From Planktothrix paucivesiculata PCC 9631 (GTDB lineage Bacteria > Cyanobacteriota > Cyanobacteriia > Cyanobacteriales > Microcoleaceae), in assembly GCF_900009265.2 (NCBI RefSeq), contig NZ_LR735029.1, forward strand, positions 16,459-80,458: DNA of 64,000 bases. Reading direction: 5' to 3'. This document shows, in pieces, positions 27,935 to 36,031 of this stretch. Position numbers and translations under genes: made by a program. The notes below the pieces were generated by a model. The model saw only the letters and a list, made by a program, of their open reading frames with translations, was not told the DNA's origin and made no database searches. The number at the start of each line of letters is the position of its first letter. Position 1 is the stretch's first letter.

Positions 27935-30900
27935 ATGCAACTTGAACAGCAACAACGGATTATGGGCTATTTTATTGAGGAGGCGAAAGACCACCTCAAT
28001 ACGATTGAACAGGGATTGCTCAATCTACAAACTACGATTGAAGATCCAGAATTGCTCAATGAAGTGTTCCGAGCGGCTCACTCGGTTAAGGGCGGGGCGG
28101 CGATGTTGGGACTCAATAGTATTCAACAGACGGCTCACCGTTTAGAAGATAGTTTTAAAATTCTCAAAGATAACCGTCTTCCGAGTCAATTTATTGATCA
28201 ACAATTAGAATCATTATTTTTACAGGTTTTTGATACATTACAAGCCTTAATTGATCAATTATCTGGGCCCTATGGTTTAACAGAAGAAGCTGCCAGTGCG
28301 ATTTTACAGGACGTCGAGCCGGTTTTTGAAGCCTTAAATTATCATATTAAAAATGTTGTACAACAACAGGGGACAAAACGAACCTCTGAAGCAGCCACCC
28401 GTCCGGTGGGAACGACCGCACCCCGGAGTCCGGCGGCCGTTGTCTCATCGGTGGCAAACGAACCTCCGAGTAGTGCCAGGGACTTAGTATTTCGGAGTGA
28501 TGTTCCTGAACGTCTGCGGGAAATGTTGCAGCAGTTCAAACAGTCAGAAACCCCCAAAACTCGTAAAGGGTTAATCGAAACCTGTCAAAGTTTGGCTCGG
28601 GCGGGGGAACTCTTTGATTTGCCCCATTGGGTTAAATTTATCGAGACCATAGAAGCAGCAATTGCTAATTCCGATAATACTTATCGGAGTCTGGCTCCGA
28701 TTGTGATTAAATCTATTAAAGAAGCCCAAGAACTGGTTTTAGTGAATCGGGAGGCTGAAATTGTTGTAACAGAAGTAATTAAAAAACTGTTACCCAAAAC
28801 ATCTAAAAAATCGCAATCCTCATCGACCTTGGCTCCATCTCGCGAAAGCCCCCCCAGAGAATCTAAACCCTCTAAAAATGTGGCTAAAGGTTTGTTAAAT
28901 GAGGCAGAAAAAACCAAAAAACCCGCCAAAAGTAAGCAAGAAACTCCTAAAACCGCAAATAAAACGAATCCTTTATCAGATGTAAATTGGTCAGATTCGG
29001 TCACGAACCCCAGTAATACACCCCCTACCCGTTTACAGAACGGCCCAGAAATTACCACCGAAGAATATAACAGTCTCAGAGACTTATTTGAAGGTTTAGA
29101 CCAATGGGAAAACGAGCTACCAGAAGAAGTCGCCCCGTCAACTTCGCCATCCTGGGAAACCGAAACAGACTCTATGTCCGGGGACTTTTTTGATTTTGAT
29201 TTGTTGGGGGATGGAAAATCGGAGGACAATCAACCCACAACCTCTACTCCCTCCCAAACCCAGAAGGGAAAAACCCAACAAAAGCCAGGTTCAAAGACTT
29301 CTGGGAGCGATGACGATCTGGGAAGTTTCTTTGATCACCTTAGCGATGGGGAATCGGTTATGCCAGAAACAGGAAACTCCACCCAGCCCGCGAAGGTAGA
29401 AAAACAACAACAAACAAAACAACATGACCCTGTAGAAAGTTATGTGGATTTATTCGATGAGTTATTAGCGATTAATCCCCAAGAGGCCTTACCCTCGGCT
29501 AATTCTGCTTCAACTTCCCCGGCTCAAATTGCCGAGCTACTCGAAGATGCAGAAAATTTAGATGATCTGTTTGACCAGTTTGATCCCCAAATTCAATCGG
29601 GTCTGGAAATGGCCAGTGGTAGTTACGATCAGATAAACGGTCAAGAAGATTGGTTTGAAGAACTTTTACAAGGGGAACTCGAAGAAGCGACGGAGGCGAC
29701 CAGGGATGAGCCAAGTCCTCCTCAACTCCCCCAAATATCCCCAAAATTAGAACCTGTAGCGACGGTGCAACCTGCCCTAGAACTGCCGGAGGATGATTTT
29801 GCTAGTTTGGATGCTTTGCTCAATTTAGAAGGGGTAGACAGTCAACCAGCAGCCGCAGAAACGACGGTTGAAGATGAGGATTTCTTGAATTTAGATGAAC
29901 TGCTCCATACCCCCGTGGCTGAACCATTGACACCCGATCCTGCTAAAAATATTAAGTCCCAGACCGCCCGCAAAGCCGTTAACACAGAATCACAACTGTC
30001 GGAGGAGGATTCGGAATTTAATGATTTAATCCGATTAATTGAAGATGCTCCTCCTCGATCTCGAAACACTACTCCTGCTAGGGGGACATTTGCTAAACCC
30101 ATTGCTGAACAAATTGTCAAGGTTCCGGTGAAACAACTGGATGGTCTGAGTAACTTGATGGGGGAACTGGTCGTTAACCGCAACAGTTTGGAACAAGACC
30201 AAGAACGGATGCGACAGTTTTTGGATAATTTGCTGCATCAGGTTTCTTTGTTGGGAGATGTGGGTCAACGGATGCAGGATTTTTATGAGCGATCGCTCTT
30301 GGAAATTTCCCTACTGTCCCACCGCCGTAAACCCTTCTGGTTTTCAGACAGTGCCTCGATTCATGATGATGATCCGAATAATGAGTTAGATTCAACGGAA
30401 CTGGATCGGTTTACGCCCTTCCATACCCTGTCCCAAGAGATTATCGAGTTAATTGTGCGGGTACGGGAGTCTAGTGCGGATATTGGATTTTTAGTCGAAG
30501 AAGCCGACCAAGTAACCCGGGAATTGCGACGGATCACAACGGCCTTGCAAGAAGGGTTAAATCGCTCCCGGATGGAACCGTTTGGCAGTGAGGCGGACGC
30601 CCTGAAACGTCCCGTGCGGGATATTTCGATTAAGTGTGGGAAACAGGCGGAGTTATTTGTGGAGGGTCGAGATACCCTAATTGACAAAATGTTACTGGGT
30701 AAACTCCATGATCCTTTGATTCATTTAGTTAATAATGCGATTACTCATGGGATTGAAACGGCCGATGTGCGGACGGCATCGGGGAAATCGGCGGTGGGCA
30801 GAATTTCGATTCGGGTATTTCACCAAGGAAACCAAACGATTATTGCGGTTTCCGATGATGGGGGTGGTATTGACGTCAATCGGGTGAAAAATAAGGCGAT

Positions 30901-32047
30901 TCAGAAAGGGATCATTACGGAGAGTGACGCTGAAAGCATGAGTAACTCCGAAATTTATGATCTGTTATTCTTGCCTAACTTTAGTACCAAGGATGTGGCC
31001 GATGAATTCGCCGGTCGCGGGGTGGGGATGGATGTGGTGCGTACCAGTTTAACCGATATTCGGGGCGGGATTACCACGGATTCTACCCTGGGGAAAGGGA
31101 CGACGTTCACGATTCGTTTACCCTTAAATATGAGTATTTCCCGGGCCTTGGCCTGTGTGAGCGATCGGGTGCGGATTGCCTTTCCGATGGATGGGGTAGA
31201 AGACATGATTGATGTTCCTCGGGAGCAAATTCGCACGGAGTCCGACGGGGGTAAGGTTTTGGAATGGCGGGGGACGATGTTACCTTTACGTCATTTGCGG
31301 GAACTGTTGACCTATCATCGCCATTTGGGTCGGGGGAATGTCTATGGTTCGAGTGCTGAGGAAGACATGGTTTCGGTGATTGTCCTGCGGTCTTCTAATA
31401 GTTATTTGGCGGTGCAGGTGGATCAGGTGTTGATTGAACAGGAAATTGTGATCAAACCCTTGGAAGGGCCAGTGCCGAAACCGATTGGGATTGCGGGGGC
31501 GACGGTGTTAGGGGATGGTCAAATTGTGGCGATCGCCGATGTCCTGGAACTGATTGATTTGGCCATGGGCCGGATTCGTCGGGATGCTTCGGGCAAAATT
31601 TGGCAAATGGGAGATGCCACGGCCCAACCCCAGGTTCAGAAGTCTGAACCGACGGTGTTAATTGTGGATGATTCGATTACGGTGCGATCGCTGCTCTCGA
31701 TTACATTTGAAAAATCGGGTTATCGTGTGGAAGAAGCCCGGGATGGTAAGGAAGCCTGGGAAAAACTGAAATCGGGTTTACCCTGCGATATTGTCTTCTG
31801 TGATATTGAAATGCCTCGGATGGATGGGTTGGAGTTGTTATCTCGGATGCAAAAAGATCCTCTGTTAACGAATTTACCCATTGCCATGTTGACGTCTCGT
31901 GGTGCGGATCGTCACCGTCAAATGGCGTTTAATTTGGGGGCGCGGGGTTACTTTACTAAACCTTATCTGGAGGAGCAATTATTGGAAGCAGCCGTACGAA
32001 TGTTAAATGGTGAAGTGGTAGGAAATACGGTGACTATTACCGGGTAG
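27935..32047 (+). CDS. pilL: Hybrid CheA histidine kinase PilL/HmpE
   Basis: A 1370-residue CheA-type kinase. The HPt domain carries phosphorylatable His49 in FRAAHSVKGGAAMLG. A long Pro/Ser/Asp/Glu-rich linker (about 155-710) separates it from the dimerisation domain (VPVKQLDGLSNLMGELVVNRNSL). The ATPase has an N-box LIHLVNNAITHGIE and G-boxes DDGGGID and GRGVGMDVV. A CheW-like domain follows (FPMDGVEDMIDV), then a C-terminal receiver with the acceptor Asp in IVFCDIEMPRMDGLE. It would phosphorylate PilH and PilG. Only one HPt is present, unlike the multi-HPt ChpA of Pseudomonas. The stop lies 3 bp from the convergent ruvA stop, so transcripts must overlap. Confidence 0.93.
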   Translation: MQLEQQQRIMGYFIEEAKDHLNTIEQGLLNLQTTIEDPELLNEVFRAAHSVKGGAAMLGLNSIQQTAHRLEDSFKILKDNRLPSQFIDQQLESLFLQVFDTLQALIDQLSGPYGLTEEAASAILQDVEPVFEALNYHIKNVVQQQGTKRTSEAATRPVGTTAPRSPAAVVSSVANEPPSSARDLVFRSDVPERLREMLQQFKQSETPKTRKGLIETCQSLARAGELFDLPHWVKFIETIEAAIANSDNTYRSLAPIVIKSIKEAQELVLVNREAEIVVTEVIKKLLPKTSKKSQSSSTLAPSRESPPRESKPSKNVAKGLLNEAEKTKKPAKSKQETPKTANKTNPLSDVNWSDSVTNPSNTPPTRLQNGPEITTEEYNSLRDLFEGLDQWENELPEEVAPSTSPSWETETDSMSGDFFDFDLLGDGKSEDNQPTTSTPSQTQKGKTQQKPGSKTSGSDDDLGSFFDHLSDGESVMPETGNSTQPAKVEKQQQTKQHDPVESYVDLFDELLAINPQEALPSANSASTSPAQIAELLEDAENLDDLFDQFDPQIQSGLEMASGSYDQINGQEDWFEELLQGELEEATEATRDEPSPPQLPQISPKLEPVATVQPALELPEDDFASLDALLNLEGVDSQPAAAETTVEDEDFLNLDELLHTPVAEPLTPDPAKNIKSQTARKAVNTESQLSEEDSEFNDLIRLIEDAPPRSRNTTPARGTFAKPIAEQIVKVPVKQLDGLSNLMGELVVNRNSLEQDQERMRQFLDNLLHQVSLLGDVGQRMQDFYERSLLEISLLSHRRKPFWFSDSASIHDDDPNNELDSTELDRFTPFHTLSQEIIELIVRVRESSADIGFLVEEADQVTRELRRITTALQEGLNRSRMEPFGSEADALKRPVRDISIKCGKQAELFVEGRDTLIDKMLLGKLHDPLIHLVNNAITHGIETADVRTASGKSAVGRISIRVFHQGNQTIIAVSDDGGGIDVNRVKNKAIQKGIITESDAESMSNSEIYDLLFLPNFSTKDVADEFAGRGVGMDVVRTSLTDIRGGITTDSTLGKGTTFTIRLPLNMSISRALACVSDRVRIAFPMDGVEDMIDVPREQIRTESDGGKVLEWRGTMLPLRHLRELLTYHRHLGRGNVYGSSAEEDMVSVIVLRSSNSYLAVQVDQVLIEQEIVIKPLEGPVPKPIGIAGATVLGDGQIVAIADVLELIDLAMGRIRRDASGKIWQMGDATAQPQVQKSEPTVLIVDDSITVRSLLSITFEKSGYRVEEARDGKEAWEKLKSGLPCDIVFCDIEMPRMDGLELLSRMQKDPLLTNLPIAMLTSRGADRHRQMAFNLGARGYFTKPYLEEQLLEAAVRMLNGEVVGNTVTITG

Positions 32048-32050
32048 TTT

Positions 32051-32683
32051 TCAGGTTCCTTGACTTAACCAGGCGATCGCACTTCTGATCCACTCATCGG
32101 AATTGGTTTGTTTGGCTAGGCTAGAATCTTGACTAATCACTTGTAAGGCTTGCATGACTTCGGCTCCGGTGTAACCCAGGGCCAGTAAGGTCATTTCGAC
32201 TTCCTCTTGAATTTGGGGGGAAATGCCGGAGGGGACAGAGGAAAGCATTCCCGCTTGTTGTCGCCATTCCGAGAGTTTGGTTTTCAGTTCTAGGGCGATG
32301 CGTTCTGCGGTTTTGCTCCCGACACCGGGGGTTTTGGCTAAAACTCGAGTATTGCCGCCCACAATCGCTTGAATTAGATCTTGGAGTCCCAGGGTATCTA
32401 AAAGGGCGATCGCCAGTTGAGTTCCGATACCACTAACGCTAATTAATTGGCGAAACAAATCCCGTTCTGCCATGGTAGAAAAACCATATAAAACCATTTG
32501 ATCTTCGCGCACTTGTAAATGGGTAAAAATCTGCACTGATTCCCCAACGGCTGGTAATTCTCCTCTCATTTTAGGTAAAATTTGCACTTCATACCCAATA
32601 TTATTAACCTCGATTAATAGGGTAATTCGATTTCCATTTCCTTTTTGCAGATCGGCAACGTTCCCCTTGAGATAACCCATCAT
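32051..32683 (-). CDS. ruvA: Holliday junction helicase subunit RuvA
   Basis: A 210-residue RuvA, which binds Holliday junctions as a tetramer and loads RuvB for branch migration. MGYLKGNVADLQ starts the OB-fold; the helix-hairpin-helix motifs are LISVSGIGTQLAIALL and LAKTPGVGSKTAERIALEL; the C-terminal domain III (EVEMTLLALGYTGAEVMQAL) contacts RuvB. The frame extends upstream to 32785, but the extension is AT-rich and unlike RuvA; the Met pair at 32683/32680 fits the family. It is divergent from the small gene at 32759. Confidence 0.95.
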   Translation of the reverse strand: MMGYLKGNVADLQKGNGNRITLLIEVNNIGYEVQILPKMRGELPAVGESVQIFTHLQVREDQMVLYGFSTMAERDLFRQLISVSGIGTQLAIALLDTLGLQDLIQAIVGGNTRVLAKTPGVGSKTAERIALELKTKLSEWRQQAGMLSSVPSGISPQIQEEVEMTLLALGYTGAEVMQALQVISQDSSLAKQTNSDEWIRSAIAWLSQGT

Positions 32684-32758
32684 ATAGAAAATTAAAATAG
32701 TTGAAAGTGTTATAATTATTATACCATTATTTTCATTAATTATAAAAGCATTAACATC

Positions 32759-32950
32759 ATGGGAAAACAATCTAAACTCAAACACAAAAGACAGGATTTA
32801 AAAAATCATCCTCCTGAAATTTTACCGGAAAATAATCATCAAGATCCGACTCATTTTGTAGAGACAATGGAAAAACAAGGCTATCAGTTGAAAAAAACAA
32901 ATTCTTGTCCAGATATTCCCAAATCAGACGACGGAAAACCCAAAATTTGA
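32759..32950 (+). CDS. Small conserved hypothetical protein
   Basis: A 63-residue basic, hydrophilic protein (MGKQSKLKHKRQD start; DPTHFVETMEKQGYQLKKT and CPDIPKSDDGKPKI later). The pattern DPTxFVxxxExxGYxLxxxxxCPDIP resembles a small cyanobacterial family of unknown function that I recall only as hypothetical. The ATG lies 75 bp from the ruvA start, in a shared divergent promoter region. Confidence 0.65.
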   Translation: MGKQSKLKHKRQDLKNHPPEILPENNHQDPTHFVETMEKQGYQLKKTNSCPDIPKSDDGKPKI

Positions 32951-32968
32951 TCATAATATCAAAAACTC

Positions 32969-33010
32969 TAGCAATCCGCGCCGAGGTTATAAAATTTCAA
33001 TACTGACATG
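32969..33010. repeat. Dispersed repeat TAGCAATCCGCGCCGAGGTT, copy 1
   Basis: A 42-bp unit beginning TAGCAATCCGCGCCGAGGTT and ending ATACTGACATG. A 44-bp copy lies at 50880-50923. It falls in the 190-bp gap between the small gene and the DUF697 gene. No inverted ends were seen, so mobility is unclear. Confidence 0.8.
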
Positions 33011-33137
33011 AAAGAGCCAGAAATATTAATCCTGTTCCCTGTTCCCTTTTAATCAGAAATAATGATAATCACCCCATTAAGGGAATGATCAAGTTAGAAT
33101 ATTCTTGGGTTAGTGATAACTTAATTAGGTGGTAACT

Positions 33138-33698
33138 ATGAGTCAAAGATCTCAAGCAGACGCAATCATTCGTACTCATGTTTTGTGGGCAATGGGAGGG
33201 GGCTTAATTCCCTTACCCTTGGTTGATTTTGCGGCGGTAACGGCAATTCAATTAGAAATGCTACAGCAATTAGCCCGTTTGTATCAAGTTAACTATTCAG
33301 AAAGTACCGGAAAAGCCTTTGTTTCTGCCTTAACGGGAACCACTATTGCCCGTTTAGGGGCGAGTTTTGTTAAAGCCATTCCGGGAATTGGAACAATTAT
33401 AGGCGGTGCCTCCATGTCCTTGACTTCCGGCGCTTCGACCTATGCCCTGGGACAAGTTGCTATCAATCATTTTTCTAACTCAGGAACTTTAAATAATTTC
33501 GTTGAAGACCAACTTAAAACCGCTTATGATAGTGCTTTTCAACAGGGAAAATCCTATGTTTCTGATTTAGAAAAGGAAAAAGATGAAGCGGGAGACATCT
33601 ATCAAGCCATAGAAAAGCTAGGAAAACTAAAATCCCAAGGAATTTTAACCGACGAAGAATTTCAAGCCAAGAAAAAAGAATTACTAGAAAGACTTTAG
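33138..33698 (+). CDS. DUF697/SHOCT membrane protein
   Basis: A 186-residue protein. Residues 1-115 form a DUF697-like domain (ADAIIRTHVLWAMGGGLIPLPLVDFAAVTAIQLEML) with a glycine-rich hydrophobic helix pair (IPGIGTIIGGASMSLTSGASTYALG). The last 32 residues are a SHOCT motif (IEKLGKLKSQGILTDEEFQAKKKELLERL), a short oligomerisation tag. The ATG at 33138 has AGGTGG 5 bases upstream, which decides it over the GTG at 33129. Function is unknown; DUF697 proteins often act with membrane GTPases or under stress. Confidence 0.8.
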   Translation: MSQRSQADAIIRTHVLWAMGGGLIPLPLVDFAAVTAIQLEMLQQLARLYQVNYSESTGKAFVSALTGTTIARLGASFVKAIPGIGTIIGGASMSLTSGASTYALGQVAINHFSNSGTLNNFVEDQLKTAYDSAFQQGKSYVSDLEKEKDEAGDIYQAIEKLGKLKSQGILTDEEFQAKKKELLERL

Positions 33699-33712
33699 AT
33701 CAGTTATCAGTG

Positions 33713-33761
33713 TAGAGACGTGCCATGGCGCGTCTCTCTACCAGTTATTAGTCTAATAACT
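33713..33761. terminator. Two hairpins between convergent genes
   Basis: GAGACGTGCC with GGCGCGTCTC (33715-33736) and AGTTATTAG with CTAATAACT (33743-33761) form two adjacent hairpins in the gap between the DUF697 and YhiN genes. They probably end both transcripts. The first is a dispersed palindrome type; STRR-like TGATAACTGA units follow up to 33790. Confidence 0.6.
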
Positions 33762-33777
33762 GATAACTGATGACTGA

Positions 33778-35019
33778 TTATTGATCACTGATTACTGATT
33801 TTCCCGCCAGCCATCCGGTTGTCCAAGCGCTTTGAAAATTAAATCCTCCGGTAACACCATCAATATCGAGGATTTCTCCGGCTAAATATAACCCAGGACA
33901 GCAACGACTTTCCATAGTTTTAAAATCAACTTCTTTTAAGTTTACCCCGCCGCAGGTGACAAATTCTTCCTTAAAAACGCCCTTTCCATTAATATTATAA
34001 CTTCCTTGGGTTAATTCTTGAATCAGTTGATTGAGGGATTTATTAGAAATTTCTGACCAGCGTTTTTCCTCATTAATGCCAACATAATCAACCAATTGTT
34101 TCCACAGACGACGGGGTAAATCAACGGGACAATTAGCCGAAATTAATCGATTGGGAAATTGTGATTTTAAGGTGAATAATTTTTCCTTTAACTCTTCGGG
34201 ATTTTCCTGGGGAAGCCAATTAATTTGCAGGGGGGATTTATAATTACAATCATATAAAACCCTCGCCCCCCAAGCCGATAATTTTAAAATTGCTGGCCCA
34301 CTTAATCCCCAATGGGTAATTAATAAAGGCCCGGTTTGTTCTAATTTTGCTTGGGGGAGTTTAACCCGTGCCGAATTAACAGAAACTCCGGCTAAATATT
34401 CTAGTCGTTTGTCTTTAAGATTAAAGGTAAATAAAGAGGGAACGGGCTGAATAATTGTATGTCCTAAAGATTTAGCAAATTTATAACCCGAGGGGTTACT
34501 TCCTGTTGCTAATAAAAGCCGATCTGCTTCTAAAATTTCCCCTGATTTTAGTTGAACTTTAAAAGCATGGGAATTAGAATTATTGTAGGAAATAGAAGCC
34601 ACAGCAGCTTGAGTTTTAATCCTGACTCCCGCCTGTTCTGCGACCCGAATTAAACAGTTAACAATCGTAGCAGAATCGTCTGTGATCGGGAACATTCGCC
34701 CGTCCGATTCTATTTTTAATTTGACCCCGTGACTCGCAAACCATTCAACGGTATTTTTAGCTTGAAATCGACTAAAAGCACCCCGTAAAGCCTTACTTCC
34801 CCGGGGGTAATTCTGTACAAATTGAGTCGCTTCAAAACAAGCATGGGTGACATTACACCGTCCCCCCCCAGAAATCCTGACTTTAGCTAGGGTTTGTTGT
34901 CCAGCTTCGAGTAAAATTACTTGAGTCTGGGGATGGTGATTTGCACAGGAAATAGCCCCAAAAAAACCCGCCGCCCCTCCCCCAATCACGATGACTTTTA
35001 AAGGCTGTATACTAGACAA
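33778..35019 (-). CDS. HI0933/YhiN-family FAD-dependent oxidoreductase
   Basis: A 413-residue flavoprotein with the N-terminal dinucleotide fold VIVIGGGAAGFFGAI, the family signature ISGGGRCNVTHAC near residue 50, and a C-terminal GLYLAGEILDIDGVTGGFNFQSAW segment closing the FAD site. The family (HI0933, YhiN, BaiN-like) is widespread; its physiological substrate is not settled. It lies 9 bp downstream of rubredoxin on the same strand, so rubredoxin could be its electron carrier; that is inference. Confidence 0.88.
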   Translation of the reverse strand: MSSIQPLKVIVIGGGAAGFFGAISCANHHPQTQVILLEAGQQTLAKVRISGGGRCNVTHACFEATQFVQNYPRGSKALRGAFSRFQAKNTVEWFASHGVKLKIESDGRMFPITDDSATIVNCLIRVAEQAGVRIKTQAAVASISYNNSNSHAFKVQLKSGEILEADRLLLATGSNPSGYKFAKSLGHTIIQPVPSLFTFNLKDKRLEYLAGVSVNSARVKLPQAKLEQTGPLLITHWGLSGPAILKLSAWGARVLYDCNYKSPLQINWLPQENPEELKEKLFTLKSQFPNRLISANCPVDLPRRLWKQLVDYVGINEEKRWSEISNKSLNQLIQELTQGSYNINGKGVFKEEFVTCGGVNLKEVDFKTMESRCCPGLYLAGEILDIDGVTGGFNFQSAWTTGWLAGKSVISDQ

Positions 35020-35028
35020 ATTAACCCT

Positions 35029-35190
35029 CTATTCTTCTGGTTGAAATTCTTTTTTTTCAACGCTACAAAGTGGACAAATCCAGTCTTCCGGGATATCTTC
35101 AAAGGGTGTACCTGGATCAATCCCGCCATCTAAATCACCGTATTCGGGATCGTAGGTATAGCCACAGGTTGTACAAACATACTTTTTCAT
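35029..35190 (-). CDS. Rubredoxin
   Basis: A 53-residue rubredoxin with the two iron-binding knuckles CTTCG and CPLCS and the family core [20 protein letters not shown] and IPEDWICP. An upstream open frame adds 13 residues, but MKKYVCTTC at 35190 is the standard start. This small cytoplasmic form lacks the membrane anchor of the photosystem II rubredoxin RubA. The YhiN flavoprotein gene follows immediately. Confidence 0.93.
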   Translation of the reverse strand: MKKYVCTTCGYTYDPEYGDLDGGIDPGTPFEDIPEDWICPLCSVEKKEFQPEE

Positions 35191-35283
35191 TGAGAGCCAC
35201 CCATGAATTACTAAATCAATAGTGTACATTTTTTTGACTCAATTTTCTCGAATTCATACAAAGATTTGTAAACCTTAACTGCC

Positions 35284-35988
35284 ATGAATAACCCTTTCAA
35301 TTTTAAACTAGAATTTGCCTCATTTTTCCCCTATTTGCATCCGCTTTTAACCCCAAATTTCCCCCTTTGTCTGTGGACTGGAAATTTATCTCAACCGGAA
35401 ATTTGCTTAACCTTTGATGATGGGCCCCACCCCGAATATACTTTAGAATTACTCAAGGTTTTAGAACAGTTTCAGGTTACAGCGAGTTTTTTTTGGTTAG
35501 GACAATGGGTGGAAAAATATCCTAAAATTGCTCAAGCGGTCTATCAACAAGGTCATTGGATCGGGTTACATGGTTATCAACATGATTCCTTTCCTTTTTT
35601 AACAGAAATTGCCTTAAAACAAAGCTTAGAAAGAACTAAAATGGCTATTTTTAATGCTTGTGGTCTGGAACCGGAATTAATCTCGGATGTTCGTCCCCCT
35701 AACGGCGTATTTTTACCTCGAACTTTAGATTTATTAACAAACTGGGGATATCGTCCGGTGATGTGGAGTGTTGTCCCTGAAGATTGGGTACATCCTGGGG
35801 TTAAAGTTGTTACCCATCGAGTGATGAAACAAACAAAAAATGGGTCAATTATTGTGCTTCATGATGGCTACTTTGGAGGAAAAGATGTGGCAAAAACAGC
35901 CCAAGAAATTATTCCTAAATTATTAGAACAGGGCTATGAATTTGTAACAATTTCTAAATTTTGGCAGTCGGCAAAATCGATGATATAA
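35284..35988 (+). CDS. Polysaccharide deacetylase (NodB-like)
   Basis: A 234-residue NodB-homology (CE4) protein. Motif 1 LTFDDGPHP (near 41-49) supplies the catalytic Asp and metal Asp, motif 2 LHGYQHDS the metal histidines (H-X3-H), and motif 3 is DVRPPNGVF, with PPNG where many members read RPPxG. VLHDG near residue 200 supplies the last histidine. It would remove N-acetyl groups from a cell-wall or matrix sugar. There is no clear signal peptide. It is divergent from rubredoxin. Confidence 0.88.
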   Translation: MNNPFNFKLEFASFFPYLHPLLTPNFPLCLWTGNLSQPEICLTFDDGPHPEYTLELLKVLEQFQVTASFFWLGQWVEKYPKIAQAVYQQGHWIGLHGYQHDSFPFLTEIALKQSLERTKMAIFNACGLEPELISDVRPPNGVFLPRTLDLLTNWGYRPVMWSVVPEDWVHPGVKVVTHRVMKQTKNGSIIVLHDGYFGGKDVAKTAQEIIPKLLEQGYEFVTISKFWQSAKSMI

Positions 35989-36031
35989 TTAATAATGTTA
36001 GGATTTTAATTTTAGTTTATCCAATCAGATC

